This document shows positions 30,214-39,500 of a stretch of DNA of 43,361 nt, piece by piece. Below the pieces are notes generated by a model. It did no database searches and was not told where the DNA came from. It saw only the letters and a program-made list of their open reading frames with translations. The stretch is from JBAZJN01 sp041651295 (lineage in GTDB: Bacteria > Patescibacteriota > UBA1384 > XYA2-FULL-43-10 > CAINNR01). Where the stretch lies: positions 1-43,361 of the forward strand of contig JBAZJN010000005.1 in assembly GCA_041651295.1 (NCBI GenBank), in the 5' to 3' direction. Within the stretch, counting starts at the first letter, position 1. Each line of letters begins with the position of its first letter. Position numbers and translations under genes: made by a program.

Positions 30214-32112
30214 ATGGGAAAAATCATTGGAATTGACTTAGGTACTACTAACTCAGCCGTTGCCGTCATGGAAGGTGGCGAGGCAAAAATTGTTTCAACC
30301 TCCGAAGGCGGTAGAACCTGTCCGTCGGTTGTCGCCGAAAATAAAAAAGGTGAACGCCTAGTTGGTCAATTGGCAAAACGCCAGGCAGTCACTAACGCCG
30401 AAAACACCATTTTTTCGGTTAAACGATTTATCGGCCGTAAATTTGAGGATAAAGAATCGCAGGATGATTTGCGCAAGATGCCATATCAGACCAAAAAAGC
30501 TGCCGACGGCTCTATCCGCCTTGTCATGAACGGCAAAGAATATTCACCGCAGGAAATTTCGGCTTTTACATTGCAAAAACTAAAAACAGACGCCGAGACC
30601 TATCTTGGCGAGAAAGTTACCGAAGCAGTTATTACCGTTCCGGCATATTTTAATGACTCGCAAAGACAGGCAACAACCGATGCCGGGAAAATTGCCGGTT
30701 TGGAAGTCAAGAGAATCATCAACGAACCGACAGCTGCTGCGCTGGCTTACGGCTTGGAGAAAAATAAGAACGAAAAAATTGCCGTCTACGACCTTGGTGG
30801 CGGTACTTTTGATATTACCATTCTTGAACTTGGAGACGGTGTTTTTGAAGTAAAGGCAACGAATGGCGACACTCATCTTGGAGGAGACGATTTTGATCAG
30901 GTTATCATGGACTATATTATCGATGAATTCAAAAAAGATCAGGGCGTCGATTTACATTCCGATAAAGCAGCCATTCAGCGAGTGAAGGAAGCGGCAGAAA
31001 AAGCCAAAATTGAACTTTCATCGTCCAATGAAACCGAAATTAACTTGCCGTTTGTTACCGCCGACGCCTCCGGTCCAAAGCACTTGACCCTCAATATCAC
31101 ACGGGCTAAATTGGAGCAACTGGTTGCGAGCTTAATCGAAAAATCTTTGAAGCCGTGTGAAAAAGTTTTGAAAGATGCCAAACTTGAAGCAAAAAATATC
31201 GACGAAGTAGTTTTGGTTGGCGGCCAAACAAGAATGCCGGCCGTCAGAGAAGCTGTTAAAAAATTTTTCGGCAAGGAGCCAAATCATTCTGTAAATCCGG
31301 ACGAGGCCGTTGCCATTGGAGCAGCCATTCAGGGCGGTATTCTTGGCGGCGAAGTCAAAGATCTGCTACTTTTGGATGTTACTCCACTTTCATTGGGTAT
31401 AGAAACTCTTGGCGGAGTCAATACCAAATTGATCGAGAGAAATACTACTATTCCGACATCGAAATCGCAAATTTTTTCAACTGCAGCCGATAATCAAACC
31501 CAAGTCGACATTCATGTCCTTCAAGGCGAGCGGGAAATGGCCAATGACAACAAGACTCTCGGTCGGTTCATTCTTGATGGTATTCCGCCGGCCCCGCGTG
31601 GCATTCCTCAAGTCGAAGTTTCCTTTGATATAGATGCCAACGGAATTGTCAATGTTTCTGCCAAAGATAAAGCAACCGGAAAAGAGCAAAAAATAACCAT
31701 CACGTCATCATCCGGACTTTCTGAAGAAGAAATTGAGAAGATGAAGCAAGATGCCGAAGCCCATGCCGATGAAGATAAAAAGAAAAAGGAACTTATCGAA
31801 GCTAAAAATACAGCCGAAAGTCTAGTATATACTGCTGAGAAAACCTTAAAAGATGCCGGCGACAAGGTTGATTCCAATAAAAAAGCCGAAGTTGAAGAAA
31901 AAGTCAAAGCTGTCCGCGATGTCATAAACGAAGAAAACGCTGAAGTGATTAAAAATGCGACCGAGGCATTATCCTCATCGCTTCAGGAATTAGGGGCGTC
32001 AATGTATCAGTCCGCTCAGGCCGAACAGCCATCGGAAGCCAGTGGCAGCACAGAGTCCAAGAGCTCTGATGAGCCTCATGCTGAAAAAAAAGATGAGCCT
32101 GGCAATTCCTAA
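30214..32112 (+). CDS. dnaK: Molecular chaperone DnaK (Hsp70)
   Basis: A 632-aa Hsp70, full length. ATPase domain motifs GIDLGTTNSAVAV, NEPTAAALAYGL, DLGGGTFDITIL and VGGQTRMPAVR; substrate-binding domain with LLDVTPLSLGIETLGG; helical lid and an acidic, Ser/Glu-rich tail ending in DEPHAEKKDEPGNS. It folds proteins with DnaJ and GrpE. ATG 30214 has GAGGAGATAGA upstream. Monocistronic, with its own promoter and structured leader. Confidence 0.98.
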   Translation: MGKIIGIDLGTTNSAVAVMEGGEAKIVSTSEGGRTCPSVVAENKKGERLVGQLAKRQAVTNAENTIFSVKRFIGRKFEDKESQDDLRKMPYQTKKAADGSIRLVMNGKEYSPQEISAFTLQKLKTDAETYLGEKVTEAVITVPAYFNDSQRQATTDAGKIAGLEVKRIINEPTAAALAYGLEKNKNEKIAVYDLGGGTFDITILELGDGVFEVKATNGDTHLGGDDFDQVIMDYIIDEFKKDQGVDLHSDKAAIQRVKEAAEKAKIELSSSNETEINLPFVTADASGPKHLTLNITRAKLEQLVASLIEKSLKPCEKVLKDAKLEAKNIDEVVLVGGQTRMPAVREAVKKFFGKEPNHSVNPDEAVAIGAAIQGGILGGEVKDLLLLDVTPLSLGIETLGGVNTKLIERNTTIPTSKSQIFSTAADNQTQVDIHVLQGEREMANDNKTLGRFILDGIPPAPRGIPQVEVSFDIDANGIVNVSAKDKATGKEQKITITSSSGLSEEEIEKMKQDAEAHADEDKKKKELIEAKNTAESLVYTAEKTLKDAGDKVDSNKKAEVEEKVKAVRDVINEENAEVIKNATEALSSSLQELGASMYQSAQAEQPSEASGSTESKSSDEPHAEKKDEPGNS

Positions 32113-32166
32113 TTCCTAATTTCTAATTCCTAAATAATGACAAAATTTCCAATGTCTAAAATTTAG

Positions 32167-32205
32167 ATCAATTGGATCAATTAGTAATTAGATCAATTGA
32201 TTTTT
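32167..32205 (+). terminator. Probable dnaK terminator
   Basis: ATCAATTG (32167-32174) pairs with CAATTGAT (32194-32201) and is followed by T; the stem is AT-rich so strength is uncertain. Just upstream, short direct repeats of 'aattcctaat' type lie at the dnaK stop. Confidence 0.5.
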
Positions 32206-32209
32206 AATA

Positions 32210-32238
32210 TTGCACCTTCAAAATAATATTGCTAAAAT
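32210..32238 (+). promoter_or_regulatory. Promoter of the PepSY-like gene
   Basis: TTGCAC (32210-32215), 17-nt spacer, TAAAAT (32233-32238), 33 nt before ATG 32272. Confidence 0.6.
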
Positions 32239-32271
32239 GATGATGTTGGATCAGCTGACATTGGAGGGAAT

Positions 32272-32970
32272 ATGTTTGAGTTTGTTAAAAAACCAATCTT
32301 TTTGATAATCGTCGCTGCCGCGCTGATTATTGCTGTCGTCTGGGTTTGGATTGGAAACAGCAACTCAAAAAAGGAAGAGCAGCAGGCGCAAGAACAGGCG
32401 ACAGAAAGTTCGACGACTCAAATTAGTAATTTAACAAATATTGAATCCTCAACCATTACTGAAACTTTTGCCGCTCAGTTAGCAATTGCCGACCAAAAGG
32501 CGCTCGAGGTTGATAAAAAGATGCAGTTAGCCGCTGTACAAATAGTTTTGCCCGGTGATTTGTATCCCGGCACCGGAAGTACATTTTATATCTATACGAC
32601 GTCTAATGACAAAAATAATAACTGGGTCATTTCCATTTCTAACTCGGATAACAAATATATTAGGTCCAGGACTGCAAAGTCAGATTATATGGGAGAATTA
32701 ACAGCGATTAATCGAAGTTTTCTAAAAATTAATTATGTAGCTGCCCTTCAACTTGCCGAAAAGAACGGCGGATTAACGAACCGCGAAGCAAATCCCCCAA
32801 CCGAGGTGACTATTACATTGAAGAATACTGAGCCAAAATCATGGCTATATTGGTTTGTTGACTATGTTTCTCAGGACGGCAGCAAAAGCTTTCAAATCGA
32901 TGCCAACACCGGAGCGCTAACAACGGACACAAATACATCAGATACCGCTAGCGAATCTGCCTCAGAGTAA
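32272..32970 (+). CDS. Membrane-anchored PepSY-like protein
   Basis: A 232-aa protein with an N-terminal anchor (about residues 9-28, PIFLIIVAAALIIAVVWVWI) and a Gln/Glu/Ser-rich linker. The outer domain ends in a PepSY-type pattern: KINYVAALQLAEKNGG, then TEVTITLKNTEP, WLYWFVDYVS and KSFQIDANTGAL. PepSY domains often inhibit peptidases or bind at the cell surface. GGAGG precedes ATG 32272. Lies between dnaK and dnaJ; exact role unknown. Confidence 0.7.
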   Translation: MFEFVKKPIFLIIVAAALIIAVVWVWIGNSNSKKEEQQAQEQATESSTTQISNLTNIESSTITETFAAQLAIADQKALEVDKKMQLAAVQIVLPGDLYPGTGSTFYIYTTSNDKNNNWVISISNSDNKYIRSRTAKSDYMGELTAINRSFLKINYVAALQLAEKNGGLTNREANPPTEVTITLKNTEPKSWLYWFVDYVSQDGSKSFQIDANTGALTTDTNTSDTASESASE

Positions 32971-33017
32971 AGTTGATTCAATATTAAAGTGCTAAAAAGG
33001 ATTTTTCTTATTTTTTT

Positions 33018-33641
33018 ATGCCAAAAGATTATTACAATTTGCTAGGGGTGTCAAAAAGTTCTACCGTAGAAGAAATTAAAAAAGCTTATCGAAAGCTTGC
33101 TTTGCAGTATCATCCGGATCGCGGCGGCAGCGAAGAAGATTCCAAGAAATTTAGAGAAATTAATGAGGCATACCAAGTTCTCTCCGATCCAGAAAAACGT
33201 TCGCAATATGATCAATTTGGCCGAACGGATTTTTCTGCTAATGGTGCCCAGGGAGGGTTTGGAGGATTTCAGGGTGGTTTTGAGGGCATGGAATTTGATT
33301 TCGGAGGATTTGGCGGACTCGGCGACATCTTTGAAAATTTTTTTGGCCAGACATTTTCTCAAGTTCAAGCTGAAATAAAAATCACTCCCGCACAGGCAGT
33401 ACTTGGAGACAAAGTTGAACTAACTGTTGGGGCGGAAAAAATTAACTTTGATATCCCTGCCGGCGTCCAGGACGGCCAAGCATTTAGATTTCAAGGAAAA
33501 GGCCGGGCACACAAACAGGGGAAAGGCGATTTGATCCTAACTGTTCGAATAGAAATGCCAAAGCATCTATCTCAAGAACAGCGCGAACTTTGGGAAAAAC
33601 TTCGCGAAAGCGAAGCGAAAAAGAAACATTGGTGGGGATAA
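33018..33641 (+). CDS. dnaJ: Short DnaJ/CbpA-like co-chaperone without zinc finger
   Basis: A 207-aa J-protein. J domain (residues 1-70) with YNLLGVSKSSTVEEIKKAYR, HPD in QYHPDRGG and YQVLSDPEKR; Gly/Phe linker (GGFGGFQGGFEGMEF); then one CTD-type beta domain (FDIPAGVQDGQAFRFQGKGR). The four CxxCxGxG zinc repeats and the second CTD of classical DnaJ (about 370 aa) are absent. It should still stimulate DnaK ATPase. Short J-proteins of this type are common in reduced genomes. Confidence 0.9.
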   Translation: MPKDYYNLLGVSKSSTVEEIKKAYRKLALQYHPDRGGSEEDSKKFREINEAYQVLSDPEKRSQYDQFGRTDFSANGAQGGFGGFQGGFEGMEFDFGGFGGLGDIFENFFGQTFSQVQAEIKITPAQAVLGDKVELTVGAEKINFDIPAGVQDGQAFRFQGKGRAHKQGKGDLILTVRIEMPKHLSQEQRELWEKLRESEAKKKHWWG

Positions 33642-33671
33642 TTTCAAAAACTTTGCATAAAATTTCAAAAG

Positions 33672-33699
33672 ATACTATCATAGTATTAGCAGGTATAAT
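33672..33699 (+). promoter_or_regulatory. Promoter region of the second ABC exporter
   Basis: TATAAT at 33694-33699 and an inverted repeat ATACTAT-C-ATAGTAT (33672-33686) at the -35 position. No good -35 hexamer, which fits activator or repressor control. Confidence 0.5.
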
Positions 33700-33729
33700 T
33701 AGTTTAGAAAATATATTCAAGGATGGGGA

Positions 33730-34488
33730 ATGTCTTCTAGTGCGATTATTGAAGCTAAAGATGTCAAAAAATCTTTTGTTGTTGGTGCCAACACCATCGA
33801 AGTAATAAAAGGGGTGAATTTTGAAATTCATCCGGGTGACTATGTAGTTTTTTTCGGGCCTTCCGGTTGCGGAAAATCAACTCTTTTGAATTTATGCTCG
33901 GGGCTTGAGGACCCAACAGAGGGCAAATTTCTTGTTCGCGGTGAAGAAATAAAAAAGTACACATCAGACCAAAAGGCAAAGTTCCGCCAATCGAAAATCG
34001 GTATTGTTTTCCAGCAGTTTAATCTCCTTAAATCAATGACGGTGCAAGAAAACGTTGCTCTGCCTCTTTTGGCCTCCGGGGAACCTCGGCCACAAGCGTT
34101 AAAACGGGCTGCTAATTTACTTGGAGTTTTTGGTCTTTCTAAACATCTAAACAATATCCATACTGAACTTTCCGGTGGGCAACAACAGCGGGTCGCTATG
34201 GCCAGAGCATTGGCGGTTAATCCCTGGATATTGATCTGTGATGAGCCGACGGGCAATTTGGATTCGAAATCGGCTGAAGATGTAATGGAAATATTCTATC
34301 ATCTGAATCGGAAATCAAAACGTACCCTTTTAATGGTTACACATAATCCCGACCACTTAAAATACGCATCGCACGTTTTTCATATGAAAGACGGTGAAAT
34401 AATTAAAACGCAGGTTAATAGGAGTAGGCCCGCTCTAAAGCAGATTGGCGACTTTGATTTAACTTCACGTTCATTGGAGCAAGGTTAA
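33730..34488 (+). CDS. ABC transporter ATPase, MacB/LolD type (second system)
   Basis: A 252-aa ATPase. Walker A GPSGCGKST, Q-loop VFQQFNLL, signature LSGGQQQRVAMARAL, Walker B LICDEPTGNLD, switch His in MVTHN. The ~30 C-terminal residues after KDGEIIKTQ are an extension. One base separates it from the permease gene. Unlike the first MacB system it has no adaptor gene. Confidence 0.93.
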   Translation: MSSSAIIEAKDVKKSFVVGANTIEVIKGVNFEIHPGDYVVFFGPSGCGKSTLLNLCSGLEDPTEGKFLVRGEEIKKYTSDQKAKFRQSKIGIVFQQFNLLKSMTVQENVALPLLASGEPRPQALKRAANLLGVFGLSKHLNNIHTELSGGQQQRVAMARALAVNPWILICDEPTGNLDSKSAEDVMEIFYHLNRKSKRTLLMVTHNPDHLKYASHVFHMKDGEIIKTQVNRSRPALKQIGDFDLTSRSLEQG

Positions 34489-34489
34489 T

Positions 34490-35677
34490 ATGCGGACATC
34501 GGAAATCTTTCTAATAGCTATTAATAACATCAAATCAAACCGTATGAGGTCGCTGTTAACAATCTTGGGTATCGCAGTCGGTATTGCCACAATTGTTTTT
34601 TTGGTCTCCCTTGGTTATGGTTTGCAAGAGCTGTCAACGAAAAAAATTGCCAACATCGCCGCAATCAGTACCCTCGATGTTTCTCCCGGTAAAACTTCTG
34701 TTCAAAAAGTTGATAATTCTTTAGTAGCCAAAATTAAAGAAATGTCAGAAGTCAGTTCTGTCTCTCCGCTTTTATCACTGGGCTTAAAAATTGATTATCA
34801 GGGCAAGAAAACCGACGCGGTGGGATCTTTTGTCGGTGACGAATACTCCAAACTTGAAGGTGTGGAAACTGTAATCGGAGGGTTTTTTTCAAATTCTCAG
34901 ACTGATATTGTTGTTTCTACTGCGCTTTTAAAAGCTTTGAATATAACCACCACAGACTCGGTTAAGAAAGAATTCGACACGGCTGTAATTTTTATCGATC
35001 AGGACACGAAAGCAAAAAAGGAAGTTTTGAAAAAGTTTTCGATTATCGGTGTCGCTCAGGACGACAGCGTAAGTTTTGCCTATATTCCGACTTCTTCAAT
35101 AGCCGATCAAATTAATGACAAAACAATCTACAACTCGCTGAAGGTTAATATCAAGGATCAAAAAACAATTCCTCAGATTAAGGACAAAATTACTTCGATG
35201 GGTTTTACCGTCACTTCAATCGCCGATACAATTAGTCAAGTCGATCAGATATTTCGAGTCATCCAGTTAATCTTAGCTTTCTTCGGCCTGGTTGCCTTGT
35301 TGGTTGCGTCAATCGGAATGTTCAATACCATGACTATTGCTCTCTTGGAGAGAACACGCGACATTGGAATAATGAAAGCGCTCGGGGTCCGCGATCGTGA
35401 CGTATCAAAGATATTCCTTACCGAATCTTCAATGATTTCAACTTTGGGCGGGGCCGTCGGCGTATTATTGGGATACCTTACATCATTGATTGTCAACGTC
35501 GGAGTTAATTCTTTGGCAAAGAGTGTCGGTGGAGAATCAGAAAAGCTTTTTTCCACTCCGTACTTTCTTGCCGTCGGAATTATTGTTTTTTCAATCTTTG
35601 TTGGATTTTTAACCGGATTTTATCCATCCCGCAGAGCTTCAAAACTTAATCCTCTTGACGCTTTGCGTTATGAGTAA
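34490..35677 (+). CDS. FtsX/MacB-type ABC permease (second system)
   Basis: A 395-aa permease with one N-terminal helix (RSLLTILGIAVGIATIVFLV), a large extracytoplasmic domain, and three C-terminal helices in the FtsX domain with ERTRDIGIMKALGVRDRDV and SRRASKLNPLDALRYE. Works with the ATPase upstream. No adaptor is encoded nearby, so it may act alone or with the downstream TPR protein; substrate unknown. Confidence 0.92.
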   Translation: MRTSEIFLIAINNIKSNRMRSLLTILGIAVGIATIVFLVSLGYGLQELSTKKIANIAAISTLDVSPGKTSVQKVDNSLVAKIKEMSEVSSVSPLLSLGLKIDYQGKKTDAVGSFVGDEYSKLEGVETVIGGFFSNSQTDIVVSTALLKALNITTTDSVKKEFDTAVIFIDQDTKAKKEVLKKFSIIGVAQDDSVSFAYIPTSSIADQINDKTIYNSLKVNIKDQKTIPQIKDKITSMGFTVTSIADTISQVDQIFRVIQLILAFFGLVALLVASIGMFNTMTIALLERTRDIGIMKALGVRDRDVSKIFLTESSMISTLGGAVGVLLGYLTSLIVNVGVNSLAKSVGGESEKLFSTPYFLAVGIIVFSIFVGFLTGFYPSRRASKLNPLDALRYE

Positions 35678-35710
35678 AAGATTCCAGTATAATAAATATA
35701 AGAGAACAAA

Positions 35711-35905
35711 ATGACAGAATATGGCAAACAACCTGATTCAAACAATCTAAACAGCCGCAGGCGAGAGTATTTTAAACTGGTAAATTTCAGGCAGTATTCC
35801 TGGTATATTTTCGCTTTGGCAATCTATCTTTTCTGTGCCGGCGCTGGATTTCTTATAGCTTATTTTGTTTTGAGAATGTTAGTTAATTTTCAGGTTTCAA
35901 AATGA
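35711..35905 (+). CDS. Small single-TM protein
   Basis: A 64-aa protein: a polar N-terminus, a hydrophobic segment at about residues 30-58 (WYIFALAIYLFCAGAGFLIA and on), and a short tail. A TATAAT-like box (about 35689) lies just upstream. Its stop overlaps the next ATG (ATGA). Not recognised; probably a partner of the TPR protein. Confidence 0.7.
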   Translation: MTEYGKQPDSNNLNSRRREYFKLVNFRQYSWYIFALAIYLFCAGAGFLIAYFVLRMLVNFQVSK

Positions 35906-36570
35906 AAACAATTGCTAAAATCAAAAAATTGGTCAAAAAATATCCCAGATATGCGGTTTCTTTTCTATTAATCACAATTATGATTGTCACAGCCTTGGTT
36001 TTGCATAATATTTCCGATCGCAAATTTGCCGAAAGAAAAGATAATGATTTGCTGGCTGCGTATAACTATGCTGAATCGGGCAAGTTGGATGAGTCTATTA
36101 AATTGCTCGAAAAGCGTCATGATTTTGATCCAAATGACAAAAGTATCTCTAAACAATTGGCAATTTACTATTTTCAGGCAAAAAAATATGATCAGTTTGA
36201 AAAAATCGTCAACGAAGCTAAACTGGAAGTTGCTCAAATTTATACGATGAAGGCTTTCATCGCCAGAGGAGCCGGTGAAGAAGGAAAAGCTTTGGAATAC
36301 TATAACAAGGCAATTGAACTTCAGCCTCGAACTTCAAATAATTATGTTGATTTAGCGAATTATTATCAAATTCTCGGGCGAACCGGAGACGCTTTAAATA
36401 CGATTAAAAACGGTTTAAATTACAATCCTAAATCATCAATTCTTAATCTTTTAGCTGCTAATTACTCCTTGGAACTTGCCGATTTGGCCAATGCTAAAAT
36501 TTACGCCGAAAAAACTCTTCAGATTGACGAAGATAATAAACGGGCAATAGAAATCATCGGCATGAAATAA
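35902..36570 (+). CDS. Membrane-anchored TPR protein
   Basis: A 222-aa protein. N-terminal anchor (about residues 17-34, YAVSFLLITIMIVTALVL), then four to five TPR repeats (LLAAYNYAESGKLDESIKLL; GEEGKALEYYNKAIELQP; NYVDLANYYQILGRTGDALN; ANYSLELADLANAKIYAEK). TPR arrays scaffold protein complexes. Lies between the small TM protein and the giant surface-protein gene, so it may help assemble or display that protein; that is inference. Confidence 0.85.
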   Translation: MKTIAKIKKLVKKYPRYAVSFLLITIMIVTALVLHNISDRKFAERKDNDLLAAYNYAESGKLDESIKLLEKRHDFDPNDKSISKQLAIYYFQAKKYDQFEKIVNEAKLEVAQIYTMKAFIARGAGEEGKALEYYNKAIELQPRTSNNYVDLANYYQILGRTGDALNTIKNGLNYNPKSSILNLLAANYSLELADLANAKIYAEKTLQIDEDNKRAIEIIGMK

Positions 36571-36584
36571 GCGCAGGAGACATT

Positions 36585-39500
36585 TTGAGCAAAAAGCCCA
36601 AACTAAAAAATCATTTTAGCTGGTTTGCTACTGTAGCAAGTTGGTTTTTTTCCTTGTTAAGCAGTCTTTTACTCTATTTTAGAGGGATGAGGGAAGCTCG
36701 AAAAATAAAATCCAGTTCTAGCCTAAAAAAAGAACTCAAAGAAGAAGAAAAGCAGGCATATTCGGAAGCGGAAGTTCGTGCAATTGAAGCGGTAAAAGAA
36801 GCAGATAGGAAAAAACGGGAGATAGCCCTTGAAATCAAAGGTATTGAAAATGCCGATAAGCTAAAGATAGGCCGTCTAAAAAGAATCCATCAAAAACTTC
36901 TGGCATCATCGTCTCTCTACCGCAAATGGAACTCTAATCCCAATGTTGGATTTCACAACATCGGACTTGCTTCTGTTTTAGTTCTTACCTTTCTTTTCAC
37001 TTCAATCATTCTCTATGGCCCAATGTACAAACGAGCTCTTGCAGATGCTCATACCTGCACTTGGCTTGGTGCCACCGATACCAATTGGACAACTTCAACC
37101 AACTGGACATGTAACGATGGTCACACAACACCTGATTCAACCAATAACATTGCTTTTGTCACCAACCCAACTTACGGTCTTACTCTAACATCAAATCAAA
37201 CTGTTGTTGGTGTTACCTCTACTACTGTCGGTATGAATGGCACCTTCAACACCAACGGCTACTCCTTAACCGTCAACGGAGATCTTACTTGGCAGGTGGG
37301 AACGCTAAACGCTTCAGCATCTGAGATAACGATAACCGGCAACCTCGATCTCTCCGGGGGGACGTTTACCTATGGAACATCAAACATCATTATGACCGGT
37401 GCCGGCACCACCCTTAAACCCAAAGCCTCCAACGCCACCTCTTTCTATGATTTAACCATCCAAGAAACTAATAATACCGATGCGGTGACTATTGATACCG
37501 ATGATTTTAATGTCAGAAGTAAACTAAATATCACCAAAGGTATACTCACCGGTGACAGCAGAACAGTCACCATGAGTGTCGCTAGCGCCAGATACTACAT
37601 TGGCGATTCTGCCAGCTCCGGTACAGCTAATATCACTTTCATCAATGCCGGCTTCGTCGATGCTGCGGGTGGTTTTGCCAATACTAATATCACAGTCAAT
37701 GCCGCTACCAAGACAGTAGCTTGGAACGGCTCTGCTACAGTTAAAAACATCACTGTTACCACTGGCATCATGTCTATACAATCGGGGAAACTAACCGTCA
37801 ACCACGATGATGCCAGCTGGTCACTCTCCTGTGCCGGCACTGCTCCAGACGCTTTTAACTTTGCCGGTACTGCAGTTGGTAGAATGGTTATTCTCCGATC
37901 CGACCTGGCCGGGGATGAATGGAAGTTCAATCCTGGAAACTGTACTCATACTTCTGATTACACTGATGTTAGAGATTCTCATAACTATGGAACAGATATT
38001 GCAGTCGCTCATGGAGTAGATAGCACCGGCAACACCGGTTGGCCATCAATCACTGAAATCCCAACTCTAAGAAGATGGACTAATGCTAACAACAATAACC
38101 TCTGGAGTGACGCTGCCAACTGGACCCCAAGCAAACCAACTACTACCGAATATGCCTATTTTAGTTCAGCATACCCTTTCGACTGTAACCTAGATGCAGC
38201 TTCGACGACCGTTGCCGGTATTATATCTTCCGATTACGCCAACACACTTTCTACCACAACCAGTAATAACGCGCTCACTGTTGCTGGCCTGACCTGGAAT
38301 TCGGGGACATTAGAGGCGAACGGTTCAACAATAACAGCTACGGGATCCGCTGATTTATCGGCGGGATTATATAGTCCAGGAGCAAGTTCCCTTGTTTCAA
38401 CTGGTTCGGATGTAGCCTGGACTTTGGGAGAAAATACATTTTATAATTTTCAAAGAATTAAAAACGGAAGCCATCCAATATCCTTATACGGCACGCAAAT
38501 AAATGTGACAAATAATTTGTCCATCAGTGACATATTAAATGGGGGAGTAATCAAATTATCTGGTGATTTGATTGTCGATGCCAACAGTCTCGGCGGGTCG
38601 ACACTGATAAATTGGATTCAGCCAGGGGATAGAAACTGGGACACTAATGGTGGCACAGTCCCATCAATCAAATTCAATAATTCAAGGACTGTAACATTGG
38701 TCAATAACAATTTATCGGCCAGCACAATAGAAATAGCTCAAGGCACACTCGATGTTTCCGAAAATAACTATTCAGTGACTACAAATACTTTTAAAGCCGT
38801 AGGTGGAACTTTTGTGGCCAGACAGGGATGGGTTATTAATCAGCAAATATCAAACTACTATCCTGGTGACAATAGTTTTTATAATTTTCGACACTCAGTT
38901 TGTAATGGATCTTATGCCTTGACTGCTTATCACACGATGAATATCGCGAATGACCTAGATTATGGTGGGGCGATAAACGGCACTTTCAATGTCGGTGGTA
39001 ACCTGACAATTCGAACCGATTCTTGTGGTTACGCTGGTGCAACTGCAATTTTTAATAGGGCTTCCGGAGATCAAACCATTACTCAAGAAGGAGTGAATGG
39101 AGGTCCTATTATTGCAGTCAACAAGGCTTCTGGATCGGTGAAATTGGCGAGCAATGTTACTGTCGCCGGGGTCAACCAAATCGCTGGCTATACGGGAACG
39201 CTGGATACGACGGCGAGTAATTTTGCCCTGACCGTCAACGGTGCCTTCAGCTGGAAGTCGGGGACCTTCAATGCAAACTACTCTACAGTTATATTAGCTG
39301 GAAGTGGCAACATCTCAGATGATTTTGTTGGAGGCTCATTAAATTTAAACAACAGTACTTTAGTATTTCAATGCGGAGGGAACCAAACATGGATTGCCGG
39401 TTCAATTAATTATAACAATATCACTATTCAGCCGACTTACAATCTATCAATTACTGGGACTGCGAACATATATGGTGACGTTAATTTTAATTACTCAACT

